This document shows, one piece after another, positions 59,180 through 64,000 of a stretch of DNA of 64,000 nt. The stretch lies in contig JBNOAI010000008.1 of assembly GCA_050283925.1 (NCBI GenBank), positions 222,096 through 286,095 of the forward strand. The letters run 5' to 3'. The translations under genes were made by a program, and so were the position numbers. Position 1 is the first letter of the stretch. Every line of letters begins with the position of its first letter. The notes under the pieces are model-generated. The model saw nothing but the letters and a program-made list of their open reading frames with translations, was not told the DNA's origin and ran no database searches. The stretch is from ZC4RG25 sp023428365 (lineage in GTDB: Bacteria; Pseudomonadota; Alphaproteobacteria; Rhizobiales; Hyphomicrobiaceae).

Positions 59180-59205
59180 ACCCGGCTCTAAATCGGGTGT
59201 TTTTC
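59180..59205 (+). terminator. Weak terminator-like hairpin in the nadA leader
   Basis: ACCCG (59180-59184) and CGGGT (59194-59198) enclose the 9-base loop GCTCTAAAT and are followed by GTTTTTC. The loop is the exact complement of ATTTAGAGC in operator 1 (59164-59172), so an upstream transcript could form either the terminator or the alternative 9-bp stem. It may instead simply end nadQ. Confidence 0.45.
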
Positions 59206-59213
59206 GGGCCCAA

Positions 59214-59236
59214 TTAATGCTCAACTAGAGCATTAA
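59214..59236. promoter_or_regulatory. Predicted NadQ operator 2
   Basis: A perfect 9-bp inverted repeat TTAATGCTC-AACTA-GAGCATTAA, containing the same ATGCTC-N5-GAGCAT core as operator 1. It ends 24 bases before the nadA ATG, overlapping where the promoter or transcript start should be, so binding would block nadA transcription. Confidence 0.85.
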
Positions 59237-59260
59237 GGTTCAGAAGAGGGAGAGACCTCA

Positions 59261-60319
59261 ATGGCCATGGTTCATGTCGAGACCCGCACGCCGGCGGCCA
59301 AGCGTCATGACGTGCTGCCGATGCCGGACCTTACCTTCACGCCGGAAGTGGCGCGGGAGATGGAGCCGCTTTACGCCAAGGTTTCCCGGGTCGTGACCCC
59401 GCTGGAATGGCCGCAGTTCGCGCCTATCATCAAGGCGATCAACGACCTTAAGAAGCAGCGCAACGCTGTCATCCTGGCGCATAACTACATGACGCCGGAG
59501 ATCTTCAACTGCGTCGGCGATATTCGCGGCGACAGCCTGCAGCTGGCCAAGGAAGCTGCCAAGGTCGACGCCGACGTGATCGTCCAGGCTGGCGTTCACT
59601 TCATGGCCGAGACGTCCAAGCTCCTGAGCCCGAACAAGACCGTGCTGATCCCGGACTTGCGTGCTGGCTGCTCGCTGGCCGAGTCGATCACTGGAGCTGA
59701 CGTACGCCTGCTCCGTGAGGCTTATCCCGGCGTGCCGGTCGTCACCTATGTCAATACCTCCGCCGACGTGAAGGCCGAGAGCGACATTTGCTGCACCTCT
59801 GCCAACGCCGTGAAGGTGGTCGAAAGCCTCGGCGTGCCGCGCGTGCTGCTGATCCCGGACGAATATCTGGCGCAGTACGTCCAGACACAGACGGACGTGC
59901 AGATCATCACGTGGAAAGGTCACTGCGAAGTGCACGAGCGCTTCACCGCAGAAGAGCTCAACGCCTTCCGCGACGCCGATCCGAGCGTCCGCATCATCGC
60001 GCATCCGGAGTGCCCGCCAGAGGTGATCGGCGCGGCTGACTTCACCGGCTCGACCGCCGGCATGATCGACTGGGTGAAGAAGAACCGCCCACGCAAGGTG
60101 GTGCTCGTCACCGAGTGCTCGATGAGTTCCAACGTCGCCAGCGAAGTGCCCGACGTGGAGTTCGTCCGGCCCTGCAATCTGTGCCCGCACATGAAGCGGA
60201 TCACGCTGAAGAACATCCTCGATAGCCTCGTCTACATGCGGCACGAGGTGACGGTCGATCCGATGATTGCCGATCGCGCGCGCCGCGCCGTCGAGCGTAT
60301 GATCAACCTGACGAACTGA
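59261..60319 (+). CDS. nadA: Quinolinate synthase
   Basis: NadA condenses iminoaspartate and dihydroxyacetone phosphate to quinolinate using a [4Fe-4S] cluster. The 352-residue protein has VILAHNYMTPEIFNCVGDIR, IVQAGVHFMAETSKLLSPNK, the cluster cysteine regions ESDICCTSANAVKVVESLG and IIAHPECPPEVIGAADFTGS, and VEFVRPCNLCPHMKRITLKN with the last cysteine pair. The N-terminal extension of about 60 residues is common in this class. GAGGGAGAG precedes the ATG. First gene of nadABC. Confidence 0.96.
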   Translation: MAMVHVETRTPAAKRHDVLPMPDLTFTPEVAREMEPLYAKVSRVVTPLEWPQFAPIIKAINDLKKQRNAVILAHNYMTPEIFNCVGDIRGDSLQLAKEAAKVDADVIVQAGVHFMAETSKLLSPNKTVLIPDLRAGCSLAESITGADVRLLREAYPGVPVVTYVNTSADVKAESDICCTSANAVKVVESLGVPRVLLIPDEYLAQYVQTQTDVQIITWKGHCEVHERFTAEELNAFRDADPSVRIIAHPECPPEVIGAADFTGSTAGMIDWVKKNRPRKVVLVTECSMSSNVASEVPDVEFVRPCNLCPHMKRITLKNILDSLVYMRHEVTVDPMIADRARRAVERMINLTN

Positions 60320-60375
60320 ATCGGAAATCCGGCGCCGCGCGATAGACGTGCGGCGCCGGCCAAAGGCTCGATCCC

Positions 60376-62013
60376 ATGGCCACAGGCGGCCGTAGCGACA
60401 AGGCAGCCGCGGGCGGTGACATCGTCGTCATCGGCGCCGGGATTGCGGGGTTGTTCACAGCCCTCAAGCTTGCACCCATCCCTGTCACCATCATCTCACC
60501 CGTTCCGCTCGGTGAAGGCGCGTCGAGTGCATGGGCGCAGGGCGGGATTGCCGCTGCCGTCAGCGAGCAGGACAGTCCAGAGCAGCACGCCGCCGATACG
60601 ATTCTGGCAGGCGCAGGCATCGTCGACGAAAACATCGCCCATCTCGTCGCGCGGGAAGGTCCGGATCGCATCCGCGATCTGCTGACTTATGGCGTGCCGT
60701 TCGATCGAGATTCCACTGACAGCTTCCATCTCTCGCGCGAGGCCGCGCACTCGACAGCGCGTGTCGTCCGCGTGTCAGGCGACAAAGCCGGTTTGGCCAT
60801 CATGCAGGCGCTGATTGCGCGCGTTCGCGAGACGCCGTCGATCACCGTCCTCGAAGGTTATCACGCCATCGGCTTGAACAACTCCAGCACGGGGATCGTT
60901 GGCGTCCAACTCATCCGCATGGATGATCCGGCCGCAGAATATCAGCTCCAGGGTGTACGGGCCGTGATCCTCGCGACCGGGGGCATCGGCGGGCTGTATG
61001 CCGTAACCACTAACCCACCGCACGCTCGCGGTGACGGCCTTGCACTCGCCGCACAAGTCGGCGCGGCCATTGGAGACGCCGAGTTCGTGCAGTTTCATCC
61101 GACGGCAATCGATCTCGGGATCGATCCGGCTCCGCTGGCCACCGAGGCGCTGCGAGGCGAAGGAGCGACGCTGATCAATTCCGCTGGTGAACGATTCATG
61201 CGGGGCGTCCATCCGGATGCCGAACTCGCACCACGCGATGTGGTAGCACGCGCTGTTTTCGCTGAGATCACGGCCGGACGTGGTGCGTTCCTCGACTGCC
61301 GCGAGGCCATCGGAGCCCGTTTTCCGGCCGAGTTTCCTACGGTTTACGCCCATTGTCAGAGTGCCGGGTTGGACCCTGTGACCACGCCGATCCCGGTCGC
61401 ACCAGCCGCGCATTACCACATGGGCGGTGTGCGGACGGATGCTTATGGACGCACCGGTGTTTCCGGTTTGTGGGCCGTCGGAGAAGTCGCCGCGACCGGA
61501 CTTCATGGTGCAAACCGGTTGGCATCGAACTCCCTGATCGAGGCTGTCGTTTTCGGCGCGCGCGTCGCGGCCGATGTCGCGAAGCTCGATCGTGCGGCGA
61601 CCACGCGTGTTCATCTGCAACGGCAACGAACATCGCATCTGCCGGACTTCGGTGCGCGCGATGCCGCGACACAGATCATCCGGACGACGATGTCACGCCA
61701 TGTCGGTGTCGAGCGCGATGCGGAGGGTCTGACAGCAGCACTGAAGACATTGGAAGCCATCGGCGAGGCAGCCGATGGCGACCCGGTCATCGGCAACGCT
61801 GTGCTCGCCGCCCGGCTGATCACCGAATGCGCCCGGCGACGCAAGGAAAGCCGCGGCGCGCACTACCGGCGTGATTTTCCAAACCCTGATCCGAAGTGGC
61901 AGCGGCGCAGCTCGATCACGCTCGCCGGGCTTGATTTGAAATCAGCGCTGGCGTCGAGTGGACTTGCAGCCGCTCTCGCGCAGAAGCGTAAAAGTGACGA
62001 GGAACCAGCATGA
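60376..62013 (+). CDS. nadB: L-aspartate oxidase
   Basis: NadB oxidises L-aspartate to iminoaspartate for NadA. The 545-residue flavoprotein has the FAD-binding IVVIGAGIAGLFTALKLAPI, SSAWAQGGIAAAVSEQDSPE, FHLSREAAHSTARVVRVSGD, VQFHPTAIDLG, and the substrate and FAD segment VSGLWAVGEVAATGLHGANR with LASNSLIEAVVFG. It resembles succinate dehydrogenase flavoproteins, but the nad context settles the name. It is 57 bases after nadA and overlaps nadC by 4 bases. Confidence 0.96.
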   Translation: MATGGRSDKAAAGGDIVVIGAGIAGLFTALKLAPIPVTIISPVPLGEGASSAWAQGGIAAAVSEQDSPEQHAADTILAGAGIVDENIAHLVAREGPDRIRDLLTYGVPFDRDSTDSFHLSREAAHSTARVVRVSGDKAGLAIMQALIARVRETPSITVLEGYHAIGLNNSSTGIVGVQLIRMDDPAAEYQLQGVRAVILATGGIGGLYAVTTNPPHARGDGLALAAQVGAAIGDAEFVQFHPTAIDLGIDPAPLATEALRGEGATLINSAGERFMRGVHPDAELAPRDVVARAVFAEITAGRGAFLDCREAIGARFPAEFPTVYAHCQSAGLDPVTTPIPVAPAAHYHMGGVRTDAYGRTGVSGLWAVGEVAATGLHGANRLASNSLIEAVVFGARVAADVAKLDRAATTRVHLQRQRTSHLPDFGARDAATQIIRTTMSRHVGVERDAEGLTAALKTLEAIGEAADGDPVIGNAVLAARLITECARRRKESRGAHYRRDFPNPDPKWQRRSSITLAGLDLKSALASSGLAAALAQKRKSDEEPA

Positions 62014-62888
62014 GCAAGCGACAGGCGTTTGACGGCAATCTCCCGGCTGCGTTGATTGATCCCGCGGTTGCCAGCGCGCTGGCGGAAGATCTCGGCCTTG
62101 CTGGCGATATCACAACGGATTCCACGATTTCCTCCGCGATCAAAGCAACCGCCGTTTTCGCGGTGCGTAAGCCGGGCGTCATTGCAGGCCTGGACGTCGC
62201 GGCTGCAGCGTTCCGCCAGCTCGACGCTGCCACGTCGTTCAAGAAGCTCGTGTCTGACGGTGCGCGCGTCGATGCCGGAACAGTTCTGGCACGTGTTTCC
62301 GGATCGGCGCGGACATTGCTGACCGGAGAGCGCGTCGCTCTCAACTTCCTCGGCCGCATGAGCGGTATCGCAACGCTGACACAGCACTACGTCGATGCCA
62401 TCGCAGGCACGCGCGCGCACATCATCGACACGCGCAAGACCACACCGGGCCTCCGCGCGTTCGAGAAATACGCCGTTCGCGCAGGCGGCGGCATGAACCA
62501 TCGCATCGGGTTGTTCGACGCCGTTCTGATCAAGGACAATCACATTGCCGTCGCCGGTGGCATCGGCGCCGCGATTGAAGCTGCTCGGGCTCGCGCCGGT
62601 CACATGGTCAAGGTCGAGGTTGAGGTCGACACGCTCGATCAGCTCAAGGAAGCGCTCACGCATCGGATCGATGCCGTGCTGCTGGACAACATGACGCCGG
62701 CGCAACTTGCCGAAGCCGTACGCCTCGTCGCTGGGCGGGTCATCACGGAGGCCTCCGGCGGCGTCAATCTCGAGACCGTCCGCGCCGTTGCAGAAGCGGG
62801 TGTCGATCTGATCTCGGTGGGAGCCCTTACTCACTCTGCACCGGTGCTCGATATCGGCCTGGATATCGAGATGAAACCGCATGCGTGA
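62010..62888 (+). CDS. nadC: Nicotinate-nucleotide pyrophosphorylase (quinolinate phosphoribosyltransferase)
   Basis: NadC turns quinolinate and PRPP into nicotinate mononucleotide. The 292-residue protein has LAEDLGLAGDITTDSTIS, LTGERVALNFLGRMSGIATL, IIDTRKTTPGLRAFEKYAVR, AGGGMNHRIGLFDAVLIKDN with the following H-I, VEVEVDTLDQLKEAL, VLLDNMTPAQLAEAV and ASGGVNLETVRAVAEAGVDL. Full length. Its ATG overlaps the nadB stop (ATGA). Last gene of the NAD module. Confidence 0.96.
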   Translation: MSKRQAFDGNLPAALIDPAVASALAEDLGLAGDITTDSTISSAIKATAVFAVRKPGVIAGLDVAAAAFRQLDAATSFKKLVSDGARVDAGTVLARVSGSARTLLTGERVALNFLGRMSGIATLTQHYVDAIAGTRAHIIDTRKTTPGLRAFEKYAVRAGGGMNHRIGLFDAVLIKDNHIAVAGGIGAAIEAARARAGHMVKVEVEVDTLDQLKEALTHRIDAVLLDNMTPAQLAEAVRLVAGRVITEASGGVNLETVRAVAEAGVDLISVGALTHSAPVLDIGLDIEMKPHA

Positions 62889-62986
62889 TCGAAATCACGT
62901 AAAGTACTGATGATATTCAGCGGTTTATGAACGCCTGTTACAGGCAGGCGCTTCATTTCGCCATACTTAGCGGTCACGTGCTACAT

Positions 62987-63232
62987 ATGGAGACCACGAT
63001 CACACCGCAGGGTTCTGGCATGGTTGAGTGGGTTGTCATCTGGGGAATTATCGCGGTCGCTTCGACGGCTATCGCTGGCCTGCTCGCGGGCTGGAAAAAC
63101 CGAGACTACTCGTTCTGGATGGGATGGTCGTTCGTCGTTCCACCTCTCGTTCTCATTCTTGTGTTCCTGCCAAAACGCGATCAACGCCGCCGACGCCCTA
63201 CGCTGGACGACGAAGACGCAGCTGAAGTTTGA
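62987..63232 (+). CDS. Small two-helix membrane protein, unknown function
   Basis: An 81-residue protein from the ATG at 62987 (alternatives 62927 and 63020). It has two membrane helices: MVEWVVIWGIIAVASTAIAG with LLAG, then after a short loop (WKNRDYSFWMGW) SFVVPPLVLILVFLP. A charged tail (KRDQRRRRPTLDDEDAAEV) follows. The W-K/N-R-x-Y-S-F-W-M-G-W loop resembles small phage-shock-like or hypothetical membrane proteins, but I recognise no family. It lies about 100 bases after nadC and may be independent. Confidence 0.55.
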   Translation: METTITPQGSGMVEWVVIWGIIAVASTAIAGLLAGWKNRDYSFWMGWSFVVPPLVLILVFLPKRDQRRRRPTLDDEDAAEV

Positions 63233-63483
63233 GCTGATGTGTTGCGTGTCAGTCCGGCGCGAGGATGTGTCGCAATCACCCGCGAACGTATCAATCGCTC
63301 GCCCGGTCGTGAGCCGATGATACGGCGCGAAGCGCTGTCATTCATACGCCAATATGCTGAGCTTAGCCCTTGCTTGCGTACGCTAATAGACTCATTCCGA
63401 CTGAACTTTTCTCCGGAACTTCTCTCTCCGACGCTCCGTTGACTCCGCGATAGTCGCGTAACGGAGAAGAGGAGGTTTGCATT

Positions 63484-63879
63484 ATGCGGAGCTGGTTGGT
63501 TGGACTTGCAGCCTTGACGGGCGCTGCCCTTATCACCGCACCTGCAGTTGCACAAACTGTGATTGTTGGTCCCGGCGGAGGTGTCGGGGTCGGCGTCGGA
63601 GTCGGACCGGGTTTCTATGACGACGATGATGATGTCTCATATTACGGGCCGGGATATACGCCGCCTCCGTACGCTTACTGGGGACCGCCGCGCGCCGTGA
63701 CGACGCCCGCACCCGCACCTGGTCCGAGCTACTATGGACCTGCTCCAGGCGCTGGTTACGTCTATTACAACGCCCCATCAGCAGCTCCAAGGGAGGCTGC
63801 CCCTGCGGCGGTGCCCGGCGAGTGCGGAACGTTCATGTACTATTCGAACGGCCGCTGCCTCGACGCACGCAACAAATAG
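63484..63879 (+). CDS. Exported Gly/Pro/Tyr-rich small protein
   Basis: A 131-residue protein with a signal peptide (SWLVGLAALTGAALITAPAV, cleavage near VAQTV). The mature chain begins with a glycine/valine repeat (GPGGGVGVGVGVGPGFYDDD), then proline/tyrosine-rich, largely disordered sequence. It ends with a two-cysteine tail (GECGTFMYYSNGRCLDARNK). Such proteins are frequent in Hyphomicrobiales and of unknown function. A very good ribosome site (GAGGAGG) precedes the ATG at 63484. No gene is seen in the 250 bases before it. Confidence 0.7.
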   Translation: MRSWLVGLAALTGAALITAPAVAQTVIVGPGGGVGVGVGVGPGFYDDDDDVSYYGPGYTPPPYAYWGPPRAVTTPAPAPGPSYYGPAPGAGYVYYNAPSAAPREAAPAAVPGECGTFMYYSNGRCLDARNK

Positions 63880-63900
63880 CATTGATGATCATTGAGAGCG

Positions 63901-64000
63901 GCAGGGGGGGGGCGCCCGCCCGCCCCCCCCGCCGCGAGTGAGCGCGGGAGGGGGGGTTTACGCCCCCCCCCACCACGCCCGGGCGCGCCGCCCCCCCCCC
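63901..64000. other. Low-complexity G/C tail, likely sequencing or assembly artefact
   Basis: The last 100 bases are runs of G and C (for example nine Gs from 63904, and ten Cs at the end) with no coding pattern and a composition unlike the rest of the window. This is what poly-G read errors leave at a contig end. I call nothing biological here. Confidence 0.8.

Overview
The window is GC-rich chromosomal DNA from an alphaproteobacterium, most likely of the order Hyphomicrobiales (Rhizobiales). The signs are the bamA-lpxD-fabZ-lpxA-lpxI-lpxB envelope cluster with LpxI rather than LpxH, the recG-sdhE-mfd cluster, an IalB-family protein, HspQ, and a NadQ-type regulator beside nadABC. The genus cannot be named from the sequence alone. 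I saw no tRNA, rRNA, CRISPR array, phage or insertion sequence. The last ~100 bases (63901-64000) are low-complexity G/C runs that look like a bad contig end.

Layout. 1-2104 (minus): a partial glutathione S-transferase, an AEC-family carrier and a PhnN-like protein with a degenerate P-loop. 2105-15566 (minus): a long essential block, transcribed pyrH-frr-uppS-cdsA-dxr-rseP-bamA-lpxD-fabZ-lpxA-lpxI/lpxB. It covers UMP kinase, ribosome recycling, isoprenoid and phospholipid precursors, outer-membrane protein assembly and lipid A synthesis. LpxI and LpxB are joined in one 829-codon frame, with a third, decayed LpxI-like segment between them. 15659-21742: mfd and sdhE (minus) and recG (plus), sitting where rpsB-tsf usually precede pyrH. 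21743-22038 holds nested palindromic repeats.

22039-31352 is mixed accessory metabolism: ArfB, an LpxL-type acyltransferase, a malyl-CoA-lyase-like protein, HspQ, IalB, a YejA-like binding protein, an acyl-CoA ligase, an AAC(3)-I-like acetyltransferase, a ureidoglycolate lyase and a GrpB-like protein. 31391-35991 (minus) is a little-described envelope operon: a large BON-repeat/OmpA protein, a 33-residue membrane protein and a membrane-anchored protein with three helix-hairpin-helix repeats. 36221-39571 is a divergent GMC oxidoreductase/aldehyde dehydrogenase pair sharing an operator-like palindrome. 39647-41363 carries two cyclophilins and coaD. 41516-45923 carries a predicted papain-like protein and a catabolic group (PdxA2-like, TctC-type binding protein, amidohydrolase, cyclase). 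46166-51944 is a complete dipeptide-type ABC transporter, with a terminator after the binding protein and a palindromic repeat between the second permease and the first ATPase.

52063-59028 carries an aminotransferase, a dihydroorotase-like enzyme, a ygfZ-tag-HD operon, a phosphatase and the NAD regulator. 59029-62888 is the nadQ/nadABC de novo NAD module, with two matching 17-bp palindromes in front of nadA. 62987-63879 holds two unknown small envelope proteins.
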